A DNA stretch of 64,000 nt, from the NCBI GenBank assembly GCA_965243165.1, contig OZ251535.1, forward strand, positions 1,178,001 to 1,242,000, given 5' to 3'. Shown piece after piece: positions 32,856-42,254 of this stretch. How positions within the stretch are numbered: position 1 is the first letter of the stretch; each line of letters begins with the position of its first letter. The notes beneath the pieces are model-generated. The model made no database searches, was not told the DNA's origin, and saw nothing but the letters and a program-made list of their open reading frames with translations. The position numbers and the translations under genes are program-made. The DNA comes from CATQHD01 sp965243165 (GTDB lineage Bacteria; Actinomycetota; Acidimicrobiia; Spongiisociales; Spongiisociaceae).

Positions 32856-34013
32856 GTGGCGCCGCGCGCAGAGGAGACGGGCGCCCGGGAGGCGGAGGCG
32901 GTGGGCAGCCTCTTGGAGAGGGGCCGCCGCCGGGGGTTCCTCACCACCGCCGAGATGCAGCAGGAACTGGAGGAGGCCGAAGCCGGCGGTCCGGCCTTCG
33001 AACAGGCGGTGAACGCCGCCCGCCGGGAAGGCATCGAAGTGGTGGAGGGCGGCGCCGACCGCTTCGAGGCCTCCGCCGGCCGGGCCAAGGTGCTGCTCGA
33101 AGATTCGGTCACCATGTATATGAACGAGATCGGGCGTTACCCCCTGCTCACCCCCCGCCAGGAGGTGGATCTGGCTCTGGCGGCGGAAGCAGGGCGCAAG
33201 GCGGCGGCGCGGCTGGCGGATCTCGAAGGGGGCGAGGAGCATTCGGTGAAGGAGCGCCTGTCTCTGGCCAGAGCCGTCCGCCGGGGGGAGGAGGCCGCCC
33301 GGCGCATGGTCGAATCCAACCTGCGCCTGGTGGTGTCGGTCGTCAAGCGCTACCTGGGCAACGGCCTCCCCTTTCTCGACCTGATCCAAGAGGGCAACAT
33401 CGGGCTGATGGAGGCGGTGGAGCGGTTCGACTACCGCAAGGGGTTCAGGTTCGCCACCTACGGCAGCTGGTGGATCCGCCAGAAGGTGTCCCGCGCCTTG
33501 GCCGACAAGGGCCGCGCCATCCGGGTGCCTTCCCATCTGGTCGAGTCCATCCACAAGCTGAACAGGGAGAGGCGGCGCCTGCACCAGGAGCTGGGCCGGG
33601 ATCCGACCGCCGAGGAGGTCGCCCTGGAGATGGAACTCCCGCCCGCCCGGGTGATAGAGCTGATCAAGCTGGCCCAGGATCCGGTCTCGCTGGACGTGCC
33701 GGTGGGGGAGGAGAAGGATTCCACCTTGGGCGACTTCGTGCCCGACCGGCGGGCGGGGGCGGGGGAGGAGGCCGCTCTCCAGCTGCTGCAGGAATACGTG
33801 GCGCTGGTGCTGGACGGCCTCACCGAGCGGGAGCGCGACCTCGTCCTGCTCCGGTTCGGGCTGGGGGGCGGGCGGGCCTTCTCGCTCGACGAGCTGAGCA
33901 AACATTTCGGCCTGACCAAGGAGCGGATCCGCCAGATCGAGCGGAGGGCGCTGGTCAAGCTCCGCAGCCACGGCGACCGCCGCCGGCTGGAGGGGTACCT
34001 CCGGGAGGCGTGA
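32856..34013 (+). CDS. rpoD: RNA polymerase primary sigma factor (RpoD/SigA family)
   Basis: 385 aa. Region 1.2 (DSVTMYMNEIGRYPLLT), region 2 (SNLRLVVSVVKRYLGNGLPFLDLIQEG, FRFATYGSWWIRQ), region 3 and region 4.2 helix-turn-helix (LTKERIRQIERRALVKL) are all present. The N-terminal 80 residues are short and not like the long acidic region of streptomycete HrdB. It starts with GTG five bases after dnaG. Confidence 0.92.
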   Translation: MAPRAEETGAREAEAVGSLLERGRRRGFLTTAEMQQELEEAEAGGPAFEQAVNAARREGIEVVEGGADRFEASAGRAKVLLEDSVTMYMNEIGRYPLLTPRQEVDLALAAEAGRKAAARLADLEGGEEHSVKERLSLARAVRRGEEAARRMVESNLRLVVSVVKRYLGNGLPFLDLIQEGNIGLMEAVERFDYRKGFRFATYGSWWIRQKVSRALADKGRAIRVPSHLVESIHKLNRERRRLHQELGRDPTAEEVALEMELPPARVIELIKLAQDPVSLDVPVGEEKDSTLGDFVPDRRAGAGEEAALQLLQEYVALVLDGLTERERDLVLLRFGLGGGRAFSLDELSKHFGLTKERIRQIERRALVKLRSHGDRRRLEGYLREA

Positions 34014-34082
34014 GCGGAGGACGACGGAAAAGACCCCCTGCGGTAAAAGCGCCCCCGTCCTGATACCATAGGCCGCAGATGA

Positions 34083-34156
34083 TCCGGGGTAGCTCAATTC
34101 GGCAGAGCAGCGGACTGTTAATCCGTTGGTTGTGGGTTCGAGTCCCACCCCCGGAG
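34083..34156 (+). tRNA. tRNA-Asn (GTT)
   Basis: The acceptor stem TCCGGGG (34083-34089) pairs with CCCCGGA (34149-34155), with G as discriminator. The T arm is GTGGG/CCCAC around TTCGAGT. The anticodon loop CTGTTAA holds GTT at 34117-34119. The 3' CCA is not encoded. It lies between rpoD and pyk; the reading frame of the next gene runs open through it by chance. Confidence 0.95.
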
Positions 34157-34254
34157 CCGCCCCCGGCAGTATCGGCGCGTCCGATTCAGGGCGTTTCCTC
34201 CTGACCGGGCGGCCCTCCCCCTTCGGATCGGGGGCGTCGAGCGCTGGGAGGCCG

Positions 34255-35703
34255 GTGTCGCGCAGGACGAAGATCGTTGCCACGATGGGGCCGGCCGCGG
34301 CCGACCCCGATTCGGTGAAGGCCTTGATCGAGGCCGGGATGGATGTAGCCCGGTTGAACTTCAGCCACGGGGACCTCGACTCCCACCAACAGATGGCGGA
34401 GTGGGTGCGCCGGGGGGCCGAAGAGGCGGGCCGGTCGGTGGCGGTGCTCCAAGACATCGGGGGCCCCAAGATCAGGGTCGGCCGGCTGCCCGGAGGTGCG
34501 GTGGAGCTGGGCCCGGGGGACACGGTGCGGATGTCCGCCGGCGGAGGGGGGGGCGCCGGGTCGATCCCGGTGGGATACCCCCGCCTGGCGGCCGATGTGG
34601 GGAAGGGCGACCGGGTGGTGCTGTCGGACGGCCTGATCGAAGGCCGGGTCACCGGGGTGGAGGGCGGCGCGCTGACCGTTCTCATCCACCGGGGCGGCGT
34701 CTTGGCAGACCGCAAGGGGGCGGCCTTCCCGGACAGCCGGCTGGAGGTCGGCCCCATCACCGAGAAGGACCGCCGGGATCTCGAGTTCGGCCGCCGGTTG
34801 GGCGTGGATTTCGTGGCCGCCTCGTTCGTGCGGTCGGGGGAGGACGTGGCCGAGGTTCGGAAGCTGGCCGGCCCCGACGCCCCGGTCATCGCCAAGGTGG
34901 AGCTGGCCGCCGCCTACGAGAACCTCGACTCGATCCTCGGCCGGGCGGACGGGGTGATGGTGGCGCGCGGCGATCTGGGGGTGCAGCTCCCGCTGGAGAC
35001 GATCCCCAGCGTGCAGGCGGACATCCTGCGCCGGACCAACCGGGCGGGGCGCATCTCGATCACCGCCACCGAGATGCTCGAATCGATGGTCAGGGCGCCG
35101 CGGCCCAGCCGGGCGGAGGTGACCGATGTGTCCAATGCGGTCATCTCCGGCACCGATGCGGTGATGCTGTCCGCCGAGACCGCCGTCGGGCGCCATCCGG
35201 TGCGGGTGGTCGAGGCGATGTCGTCGATATGCCGGGAGGCGGAGCGCTACCGGGACGCGCATCTGACCGGCGACGAGGAGCTCCATCTCCTCGAGAGCTA
35301 TCTGGCCTCCACCTTCGCCTCGGCCACCGCCAAGGCGGCCACCGAAGCCGCCCGCGACCTGGGTTTCCGCACCATCGTTGCCTTCACCGAGTCGGGCGGC
35401 ACCGCCCAGCTGCTGTCGAAGTACCGGCCCTCGGCCGACATCATGGTGTTCGCCCCCGACCCCCGGGTGCGCCGCCGCATGGCCCTCTACTGGGGGGTTA
35501 CCCCCATCCCCTTCGAACCGAGGGAATCCACCGACCTGATGTTCGCCGCCGCCGAGAAGCACCTCGAGAAGGCCGGCATCTGCGGGCGGGGGGAGGGGGT
35601 GGTGATGGTGGCGGGTGTTCCCCCCAACCGGCAGGCTTCCACCAACCTGGTGAAGCTGCACGTCATCGGGGAGCGGCTGAAGTTCCCCCCCCGCCGGGGT
35701 TAG
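34255..35703 (+). CDS. pyk: Pyruvate kinase
   Basis: 482 aa. Converts phosphoenolpyruvate and ADP to pyruvate and ATP. Begins RRTKIVATMGPA, with ARLNFSHGD, the catalytic-Lys segment VIAKVEL, MVARGDLGVQLPLE and the signature SGTDAVMLSAETAVGRHP. GGGAGG just before GTG 34255 supports this start; earlier in-frame starts fall in the tRNA. The C-terminal regulatory domain (about 350-480) is complete. Confidence 0.95.
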   Translation: MSRRTKIVATMGPAAADPDSVKALIEAGMDVARLNFSHGDLDSHQQMAEWVRRGAEEAGRSVAVLQDIGGPKIRVGRLPGGAVELGPGDTVRMSAGGGGGAGSIPVGYPRLAADVGKGDRVVLSDGLIEGRVTGVEGGALTVLIHRGGVLADRKGAAFPDSRLEVGPITEKDRRDLEFGRRLGVDFVAASFVRSGEDVAEVRKLAGPDAPVIAKVELAAAYENLDSILGRADGVMVARGDLGVQLPLETIPSVQADILRRTNRAGRISITATEMLESMVRAPRPSRAEVTDVSNAVISGTDAVMLSAETAVGRHPVRVVEAMSSICREAERYRDAHLTGDEELHLLESYLASTFASATAKAATEAARDLGFRTIVAFTESGGTAQLLSKYRPSADIMVFAPDPRVRRRMALYWGVTPIPFEPRESTDLMFAAAEKHLEKAGICGRGEGVVMVAGVPPNRQASTNLVKLHVIGERLKFPPRRG

Positions 35704-35731
35704 ACTGCGCCGGCGCCCCGGAGGAGAAGAA

Positions 35732-36049
35732 ATGGGTCAGCTCATCGAAGTCGATCATCAGCTGCTGGGGGAGACGGCGGTCTTCGACACCGACCGCACC
35801 TTCTCCGGCCAAGAGGGCGAGTCCTATCTGAATGCAGCCTCGGCCGCCGCTTCCGGCACCTACCCCGGGAAGGTGGCGGCCGCCCTCTTCGAGGCGGTTC
35901 CCTCCCTGGCGTCGGTGTACGTATTCTCGAACGTGGTCTCGGCGCGGAGAGCGGGGGGGTGGACCCAGGAGCAGGCCGGCGAAGCCGCCGGGGTCATCCG
36001 CAACGCCTTGGTGCATTACGGCCAGAACCGCCGCCAGAGCGGGGCCTGA
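35732..36049 (+). CDS. Hypothetical protein, 105 aa
   Basis: Not recognised. Soluble, with a beta-rich N-terminal third (EVDHQLLGETAVFDTDRTFSGQEGE) and an alpha-helical rest ending YGQNRRQSGA. The codon pattern matches real genes here, and a GGAGGAG before ATG 35732 is a strong ribosome site. It follows pyk by 28 bases and is likely cotranscribed. It faces the vanW-like gene tail to tail. Confidence 0.7.
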   Translation: MGQLIEVDHQLLGETAVFDTDRTFSGQEGESYLNAASAAASGTYPGKVAAALFEAVPSLASVYVFSNVVSARRAGGWTQEQAGEAAGVIRNALVHYGQNRRQSGA

Positions 36050-36090
36050 CCCGCCAAGGTCGAGCACTTCGAGGGTTTTTCAGCCCGCCG

Positions 36091-38064
36091 TCAACCCCCT
36101 TCTCCGTTCTCCGCAGCTTCGGCCTCTTCGCTCTCGGCCTCCGCGGTCTCCTCCGTTTGCTCTTCGGCTTCCCCTTCGCCGCCTGCCTCTTCGCCGCCCG
36201 CCGCCCCTTCTTCGCCTTCCCCCTCTTCAGGGGTTTGCTCCGGTAAGCCGCCCTCCTCCTCGGCCGGGGGCGGGGGCTCCTCCGGGCATTCCTCGCCCGT
36301 GTAGAACTCCGAATCCTCCGGCAGCAGGCAGGGATGCACCTCCGCGTGGCGGGGCCAAGCCCGGTAGCGCACCGTCCAGTCTTGGCTGGCGGCGGCGCCG
36401 TCGGTGAAGGTCAGGGTGCGGGTCACCACCACCGACCATCCATTGGCCCCTCCCTGGGTCTCCACCTCCTCGTCCCACGGCGACAGCTCGGGGTTGGGGA
36501 AGTAGACGGTGGGGAAATCGGTGGGGGCGAAGCGCCCGGACACCGAAGAGGAGACCAGCCGGTCGGAGTTGTTGCCGAACAGCTTCACGGTGATCGAGTC
36601 GCCGGTGTATGCGGTCTTCACCACCACTGCGGTCTGGGTGTCGTTGCGGAACACCAGATCCGGTTCCGGCCAGCTGATCGTGGCCTCGACCCCTTCCGGA
36701 TAGCGGGAGAAGTAGAAGCTGTGGGGCTTGTGCTCGATGATCTCCAAACCCGCCCAGTACACGGCGTTGAAGAAGGTGGTGGCGAACTGGCTGACCCCGC
36801 CCCCCACCGTATCCACGATCTCGCCTCGGATGATGGTGGGCGCCGGCGCGTAACCGGCTTCCAAGGTGCGCTCACCCACCGTCTCGTTCAGCGACATGTA
36901 CTCGCCCGGCAGCACCACCCGCCCGTTCATGCTGTCGGCGAACAGCTGGATGTTTCCCACGCGGGGCTGGCAGCAGGGGTGGCGGGTGGTGAACTCGCTG
37001 ATCTTTTCGATGCCGGCCAGCCCGGTCAGGTATTCGGCGGTGACCTTGGGCTGCACTCCGCCCTCGAGGGGGAGGACCGTGGTGCGGTTGGGGCGCCCGG
37101 CCGCATTGACCGCCGCCTGGATGACCAGGTTGGTGTCGATGACCGCCCCGGGGAACCCCGGAACGATGGTGATCCGGTCGTCGTCGTCGATGAGGATGCG
37201 GGCGTCTTCCGGCGGCGACGCGAACCCTTCTCTGGCGGGCCGCAGGTACTCGTCGAACAAGGCAGGGTCGAAGCTGACCGCCAGGCGGGGGCTGGGTTCG
37301 GCCTCTATCCGGGTCACCAGGGCCCGGGCCAGCTGCTCCTCGCTCAGCACCAGGGTGACGTCGGGGTCGTTCCTGGTCAGCGTGATGGGGCCGTTCAGCA
37401 GCCGGAGGATTTCGTTGTAGGCCTCGTCCACGGCCGCACCCGGCAGCAGGGGCTGTTGGACGGACACGTCGATCACCACCAGCTCGGGCCGGGGCTGCTC
37501 GAAGAGGGCGGCGGCGATGCGGGGGACGGCGGCGGCTCGGTCGATGGACTGCCCGGCGCGCGGGTACCGAGGGACGGGGAGGGTCCCTTCGAGGGTTACG
37601 CCCCCTTCGACGGGGGCCCCCAGCGCCTGTTCGTAGCCGTCCAGTATCCGGGCCAGGGCCTCCTCGTCGACGGCGCCCGAGATGGGAAGGACCTGGGTCT
37701 GGCCGCCCCCCAGCCCCAGCCACCCCCGCACCGAATCGAAGAACGAGCCGGGGGCGCTTCCCTCCAAGGCGGCGTCGAGGGCGGCCTGCTCGTCGAGGTC
37801 GAAGCCCGCCGAGGAGGGAAGCAGCTGGAATCTGACCCCCCCCGCTTCGACCGCGATGGGGGACGACGCCAGGGCCGCCTCCATTTCCCGCAGGGCCTCC
37901 AGGGTCTGCTCGGGAGAGAGGCCGGACAGGTCGAAGCCGTGGACCGTGTAGTTGCCGACCGCCGTCGCCCGGCCCGACCTCCAAGCCAGAAATCCGGCCA
38001 AGAGCAGGACGACCGCGGCCGCCGCCCCCAAGCCGTAGAGGGTTTTGCGCCGCCTTTCAGACAT
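36091..38064 (-). CDS. VanW-family cell-wall protein with acidic tail
   Basis: 657 aa. An N-terminal membrane anchor (about 8-28), one or two YoaR-like peptidoglycan-binding domains (about 40-370), the VanW domain (about 385-520; NGRVVLPGEYMSLNETVGERTLEAGYAPAP, GGGVSQFATTFFNAVYWAGLEI), a small domain, and a last 70 residues almost only Glu, Ala and Gly. The usual position is the outer face of the membrane. A damage-type promoter motif lies 29 bases before the start. The role of VanW is poorly known; the tail may be low-complexity surface sequence. Confidence 0.88.
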   Translation of the reverse strand: MSERRRKTLYGLGAAAAVVLLLAGFLAWRSGRATAVGNYTVHGFDLSGLSPEQTLEALREMEAALASSPIAVEAGGVRFQLLPSSAGFDLDEQAALDAALEGSAPGSFFDSVRGWLGLGGGQTQVLPISGAVDEEALARILDGYEQALGAPVEGGVTLEGTLPVPRYPRAGQSIDRAAAVPRIAAALFEQPRPELVVIDVSVQQPLLPGAAVDEAYNEILRLLNGPITLTRNDPDVTLVLSEEQLARALVTRIEAEPSPRLAVSFDPALFDEYLRPAREGFASPPEDARILIDDDDRITIVPGFPGAVIDTNLVIQAAVNAAGRPNRTTVLPLEGGVQPKVTAEYLTGLAGIEKISEFTTRHPCCQPRVGNIQLFADSMNGRVVLPGEYMSLNETVGERTLEAGYAPAPTIIRGEIVDTVGGGVSQFATTFFNAVYWAGLEIIEHKPHSFYFSRYPEGVEATISWPEPDLVFRNDTQTAVVVKTAYTGDSITVKLFGNNSDRLVSSSVSGRFAPTDFPTVYFPNPELSPWDEEVETQGGANGWSVVVTRTLTFTDGAAASQDWTVRYRAWPRHAEVHPCLLPEDSEFYTGEECPEEPPPPAEEEGGLPEQTPEEGEGEEGAAGGEEAGGEGEAEEQTEETAEAESEEAEAAENGEGG

Positions 38065-38093
38065 GGGATCGGGGATTGCCGGCCATCGGGGAG

Positions 38094-38115
38094 ATGATAC
38101 CCCCAGGGTGTGACA
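38094..38115 (-). promoter_or_regulatory. PafBC/RecA-NDp-like promoter of vanW-like gene
   Basis: Minus strand: ATGTCACAC, eight bases, TATCAT (38099 down to 38094). It fits the motif exactly in spacing and lies 29 bases before the ATG at 38064. Confidence 0.55.
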
Positions 38116-38252
38116 TTTCCCTGCAATAGGCGTTCATCTCCGGCCCGGACGCCGCTCCCCCTGCGCCGCCGCCTGTGCTGGGCTATCCTGTTTCACGAGA
38201 TGACTGGCAACGCCCGCCGCCGCGCACCTCGTTGTTGGAGCGGCCCGCCGTG

Positions 38253-39059
38253 ATGGAGGTGATCCGCCCGGCCGACGTCCGAGAGGCGGCCGCGGCCTTG
38301 GCGGACAACCCCGCCGCCGTCCTCCTCGCCGGGGGGACCGACCTCATGGTGGAGGTCAACTTCGGACGTATCCGCCCCTCCGCCGTCATCACCCTGCGCC
38401 GGGTGGAGGAACTTCAGGAGCTTTCCCGCCGCCGGATCGGGGCGGGTGTTGTCTTCCGCACCCTCGAAACCGGCGCCCACCAGGCGCTGGCCCAGCTGTC
38501 CCGCACCATCGGCTCCCCCCAGATCAGGGAGGCCGGCACCATCGGCGGCAACATCGGCACCGCCAGCCCCGCCGGCGACGCCCTCCCGTTCCTGGCCGGC
38601 CTCGACGCCCGGATCGAGCTCTTCTCCGCCGCCGGAGGCGTCCGCCGGGTTCCCTGGGACGAGTTCTTCACCGGCGTCAAGCAGACTTCCCGCCGGCCCG
38701 ACGAGCTGATAACCGCCGCCCTGTTGCCGGAGGACCTGCCCGACCGACAGGAGTTCGCCAAGATCGGCCAGCGCAGCGCCATGGTCATCTCCATCGTGTG
38801 CGTCTGCGTCTTCCGGTGGAGCAGCGGCCGCACCAGGGTCGCCCTCGGCTCGGTCGGCCCCACCCCCGTCCGGGCGAGGCGGGCGGAGGAGATGATCTCG
38901 AACGAACCCGATCCGGGGGAGGCGGCGCTGGCGGAGTTCGCCCGTTTGGTGTCCGAGGAGGTGCGCCCCATCACCGACCACCGGGGCACCGCCGACTACC
39001 GCCGCCGTGCTTCGGGGGTGCTGGCGCGCCGCCTGCTGGAAAGGTGCCTGGCGCCATGA
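38253..39059 (+). CDS. Molybdenum hydroxylase FAD-binding subunit (CoxM/XdhB-like)
   Basis: 268 aa. The FAD-binding stretches AAVLLAGGTDLMVEV and GTIGGNIGTASPAGDALPFL are clear, with the CO dehydrogenase flavoprotein C-terminal domain after about residue 170. First gene of a three-gene operon with the 2Fe-2S and molybdopterin subunits. GGAG at 38237-38240 serves the GTG at 38250 or the ATG at 38253; I take the ATG. TATCCT at 38181-38186 is a possible -10. Stop overlaps the next ATG (ATGA). Confidence 0.9.
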   Translation: MEVIRPADVREAAAALADNPAAVLLAGGTDLMVEVNFGRIRPSAVITLRRVEELQELSRRRIGAGVVFRTLETGAHQALAQLSRTIGSPQIREAGTIGGNIGTASPAGDALPFLAGLDARIELFSAAGGVRRVPWDEFFTGVKQTSRRPDELITAALLPEDLPDRQEFAKIGQRSAMVISIVCVCVFRWSSGRTRVALGSVGPTPVRARRAEEMISNEPDPGEAALAEFARLVSEEVRPITDHRGTADYRRRASGVLARRLLERCLAP

Positions 39060-39517
39060 TCGTCAACGCCTCGGTCAACGGAGAAGCCCGGCAGTTCGAG
39101 ACCCGGGGTTCGGAGAGCCTGTTGACGGTCCTCGGCAGCCGGCTCGGCCTGCCCGGGGCCAAGGGCGCCTGCGAGCAGGGTGAATGCGGCTCATGTTCGG
39201 TGATGCTGGACGGACGCCTGGTCTGCGCCTGCTTGGTGATGGCCGTGGACGCGGAGGGGTCCGAGATCGTCACCGTAGAAGGCTTGGGCAGGGGCGCCTC
39301 CGGCCTTCACCCGGTGCAGAAGGCGCTGGTAGACGCCGGGGCGGTGCAGTGCGGTTTCTGCACCCCCGGCTTCGTGGTGGCCGCCGCCGCCCTCCTCGAC
39401 GAGAACCCCAAGCCCTCCTCGGACGAGATCCGGGAGGCTTTGTCCGGCAACATCTGCCGGTGCACCGGCTACGGCGCCATCCTGAGGGGGCTCGACCAGC
39501 TGGCGGGCAACCGATGA
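39056..39517 (+). CDS. Molybdenum hydroxylase 2Fe-2S subunit
   Basis: 153 aa. The plant-type ferredoxin cluster is held by C39, C44, C47 and C57/C59. The second cluster is held by C99, C102 (CGFC), C134 and C136 (CRC). It passes electrons from the Mo site to FAD. It overlaps both neighbours by ATGA, so the three subunits are made in step. Confidence 0.93.
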   Translation: MIVNASVNGEARQFETRGSESLLTVLGSRLGLPGAKGACEQGECGSCSVMLDGRLVCACLVMAVDAEGSEIVTVEGLGRGASGLHPVQKALVDAGAVQCGFCTPGFVVAAAALLDENPKPSSDEIREALSGNICRCTGYGAILRGLDQLAGNR

Positions 39518-41754
39518 CGTCGCTGACCCGCACCCGGAAGACGGCGGGCGGGGTGGGGGAGTCCACCTACCGCTCCGACGGCATTCCCAAGGTGGACGGC
39601 ACCTTCATCTACTCCTCCGACATGTACATGGACCGGATGCTGTGGGGCGCCACGCTGCGCAGCCCCCACCCCAAGGCCCGGATCACCAAGCTCGACATCG
39701 GTCCGGCCTTGGCTATGACCGGCGTCCATGCGGTCCTCACCAACGACGACGTCCCGGGCCGCAAGACCTTCGGGCTGGAGCGACCCGACCAGCCGGTGCT
39801 GGGCTCCGAGGAGGTGGAGTACTGGGGCCAGCCGGTGGCGGTGTTGGCGGCCGACGACCCCGAGACCGCCCGCCGGGCGGTGGAAGCCGTCGACGTCGAA
39901 TACGAGGCGCCGGCGCCCCTCACCGACCCCGAAGAGGCCGACCGGATCGACTCGGTGTTCAAGCGGCAGCGGTGCGTGCGCGGCCCTCAGGACCAGCGGG
40001 GGATGGTGTCGGTGGAGGGGTACTACGAGGTGGGGATGCAGGACCAGGCGCCCCTCGGCCCGGAGTCCGGTCTGGCGGTTCCCGACGGGGAAGGCGGGGT
40101 CGATCTTCATATCGCCACCCAATGGACGCACATCGACCATGAACAGATCGCGGCCAGCCTGGGGCTGGAGGACGACGCCGTGCGGCTCCACCATTCGGGG
40201 GTGGGAGGGGCTTTCGGCGCCCGGGAAGACGTGAGCCTCCAGATACACCTCTGCCTGCTGGCCCTCTACACCGGCCGCCCCACCAAGATGGTCTACAGCC
40301 GGTTGGAGAGCTTCGCCGGCCACGTCCACCGGCACCCGGCCCGCCTCTGGTACCGCCACGAGGCCGACGTGGACGGCGTCCTCCGGCGGGTGGAGGCCAG
40401 GATCCTGCTCGACGGCGGCGCCTACATGTCGACCAGCGCCTCGGTGCTGTCCAACGCCGTCTACCACGCGGCGGGGCCCTACCGCTGCGATTCGGTGTCG
40501 GTGGAAGGCGCCGCCGTCCGCACCAACAACCCGCCCTGCGGGGCGATGCGGGGGTTCGGGGCGGTGCAGTCCTGCTTCGGCTACGAGGCGCAGATGGACA
40601 AGCTGGCCGACGCCATCGGCATGGACCGGGTGGAGTTCCGGATCAGGAACGCCCTGCGGACGGGCGACCCCCTGGCCACCACCGGGCAGGTGATCGAGAC
40701 CTCGTTGCCCGCCGTGGAGCTGCTGGAGCGGGTGCGGGAGATGCCGCTGCCCGCGGACGAGCCGAGCAACGACCCCCGCCTGTTGCCGGGCGGCACCGGC
40801 CTGACCACCCCCCGCCGGGCTGTGCGCCGGGGGGTCGGCTATGCGCTGGGGCTGAAGAACCTCTGCTTCTCCGAAGGCTTCGACGACTACTCCGAAGCCC
40901 GGGTGTGCATCACCCCCTTCGGGGTGGAGGTGCACACCGCGGCGGTCGAGGTCGGCCAGGGCCTCGGCATGATCCTCACCCAGATCGCCCGGACGGTGCT
41001 CGGCATCCGCGACGTGGTGGTGTACTACGACGACACCTCCAAGATCGGTTCCGCCGGGGGGACTTCGGCCTCCCGCCAGACCCAGATGACCGGCGGAGCG
41101 GTGCTCGAGGCGGCCAGAATGGCCCGGGAGATCGCCCTCGCCCGGGGGGGCGGCGACGAGCTGGACGACGAAGGAGTGTGGAAGGGCGGCGAGCTGGTTG
41201 CCCCCATGAAGGAGCTGGTGGGGAGCGAACCCATCGAATACCACATCCGCTTCCACCACCCCCCCACCGAGCAGCCCGACGAGAACGGCCAGGGCAACCT
41301 GCACGTGGACTTCGCGGTGGCCGTCCACCGGGCGGCGGTGGACGTGGACCCGGAGCTGGGCCTCATCCGGGTGGTGCAGATCGACACCGTCCAAGACGTG
41401 GGCTTCATGATCAACCCCCGCTCGGTGGTGGGCCAGATCGAAGGCGGCATCATGCAGGGGGTGGGCCTCGCCGCCCTGGAGGAGATCGTGATCGAGGAGG
41501 GGGTGATCAAGAACCCCACCTTCACCGACTACCTGCTGCCCACCTTCCTGGACGCCCCCCACATAGAGGTGCAGGTGGTGGAGGAACCCAGCGCCTTCGG
41601 CCCCTTCGGCGCCAAGGGGGTGGGCGAACCCCCCACCGTGTCGTCCACCGCCGCGGTGGTGGCGGCCGTCAGGGCGGCCACCGGCCTGGAGCTGAACCGC
41701 ACCCCGGTGAGGCCCGAACACATAGTCATGGCCCCCGCCGAGCGAAGCGGATAG
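39514..41754 (+). CDS. Molybdenum hydroxylase large subunit (xanthine dehydrogenase-like)
   Basis: 746 aa. The molybdopterin-binding chain has the a/b hammerhead region first (about 25-130), then the large Mo-cofactor domains (GGAFGAREDVS, AMRGFGAVQSCF) and the base-catalyst Glu in GAKGVGEPPT near the C-terminus. The subunit order and sizes resemble xanthine/hypoxanthine dehydrogenase (PucCDE/XdhABC type) more than aldehyde or CO dehydrogenase; the CO dehydrogenase active-site loop with S-selanyl-Cys is not seen. Substrate is unproven. A CoxG-like protein is encoded 3 kb on. Confidence 0.9.
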   Translation: MTSLTRTRKTAGGVGESTYRSDGIPKVDGTFIYSSDMYMDRMLWGATLRSPHPKARITKLDIGPALAMTGVHAVLTNDDVPGRKTFGLERPDQPVLGSEEVEYWGQPVAVLAADDPETARRAVEAVDVEYEAPAPLTDPEEADRIDSVFKRQRCVRGPQDQRGMVSVEGYYEVGMQDQAPLGPESGLAVPDGEGGVDLHIATQWTHIDHEQIAASLGLEDDAVRLHHSGVGGAFGAREDVSLQIHLCLLALYTGRPTKMVYSRLESFAGHVHRHPARLWYRHEADVDGVLRRVEARILLDGGAYMSTSASVLSNAVYHAAGPYRCDSVSVEGAAVRTNNPPCGAMRGFGAVQSCFGYEAQMDKLADAIGMDRVEFRIRNALRTGDPLATTGQVIETSLPAVELLERVREMPLPADEPSNDPRLLPGGTGLTTPRRAVRRGVGYALGLKNLCFSEGFDDYSEARVCITPFGVEVHTAAVEVGQGLGMILTQIARTVLGIRDVVVYYDDTSKIGSAGGTSASRQTQMTGGAVLEAARMAREIALARGGGDELDDEGVWKGGELVAPMKELVGSEPIEYHIRFHHPPTEQPDENGQGNLHVDFAVAVHRAAVDVDPELGLIRVVQIDTVQDVGFMINPRSVVGQIEGGIMQGVGLAALEEIVIEEGVIKNPTFTDYLLPTFLDAPHIEVQVVEEPSAFGPFGAKGVGEPPTVSSTAAVVAAVRAATGLELNRTPVRPEHIVMAPAERSG

Positions 41755-41807
41755 ATCGCGGGCCGCTGTGATGGATGGAGAACGAACCGGGCGCCGAGGG
41801 GGCTGAA

Positions 41808-42011
41808 ATGAGGGTAACCGTCCTGGTACACAAAGAAAAAGACGGCTTCTGGGCCGAAGTCCCCGATCTGCCGGGATGTTATTCCCAGGGCGACACCCGT
41901 GAAGAACTGATTCAGAACATCGAAGAAGCCATCGCCGGGTTTTTGGATGTTCCGGCGCAAGAGGCCGGTTTCCGGTGCGCAGAAGCAGGAACAGAGGAAG
42001 CAGAACTGTAA
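41808..42011 (+). CDS. HicB-like antitoxin-family protein, apparently solo
   Basis: 67 aa from ATG 41808 (78 aa from ATG 41775). The partial RNase-H-like HicB fold is clear: VTVLVHKEKDGFWAEVPDLPGCYSQGDTREELIQNIEEAI. GAGGGGG at 41796-41802 favours the second ATG. HicB normally pairs with a short HicA ribonuclease with a catalytic His; I see none on either side. There is no C-terminal DNA-binding domain. It is either an orphan antitoxin or a housekeeping relative of the same fold. Confidence 0.8.
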   Translation: MRVTVLVHKEKDGFWAEVPDLPGCYSQGDTREELIQNIEEAIAGFLDVPAQEAGFRCAEAGTEEAEL

Positions 42012-42038
42012 GCGGCGTCTCGATCTATGACGGAGATT

Positions 42039-42254
42039 TCACAGCCAGTCTCGGACCGGGGCGGACAGGAAGTCTTCGAGGGAGATCCCGCCGCCGCCCA
42101 CCAGGATTTTGCGCACCGGTCCGTAGGCCGACGAGAAGGCCGCCAGCTCGCTCGGCTTGGGGCCGGATGTGGGTTCCGGCGGTTTCGCTCGGCATAGACC
42201 CCTCTCCGGGCTTCCCGACCCTCTGATTCCCTGTTTGCGCAGGACCTCGAGCAA
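42039..42254 (-). pseudogene. Possible remnant of a DUF4143-type ATPase (C-terminal end)
   Basis: The minus-strand frame ends FSSAYGPVRKILVGGGGISL then EDFLSAPVRDWL. This resembles the last 30-35 residues of AAA/DUF4143 ATP-binding proteins, where a strand-turn-strand VGG.G..LEEFL closes the nuclease-like domain. Nothing upstream matches the ATPase part, so at most a fragment is left. The call rests on a remembered pattern only and could be wrong. Confidence 0.3.

Noticed and set aside
34126..34254. Upstream extension of pyruvate kinase into the tRNA gene
   Set aside because: tRNA-Asn is complete and pyruvate kinase has a ribosome site at GTG 34255, matching the family start.
36091..36300. 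Glu/Ala-rich end of the VanW protein as a frameshift artefact
   Set aside because: The stretch stays in frame to a stop, acidic tails are seen in other surface proteins, and the repeat-like codons explain the low complexity.
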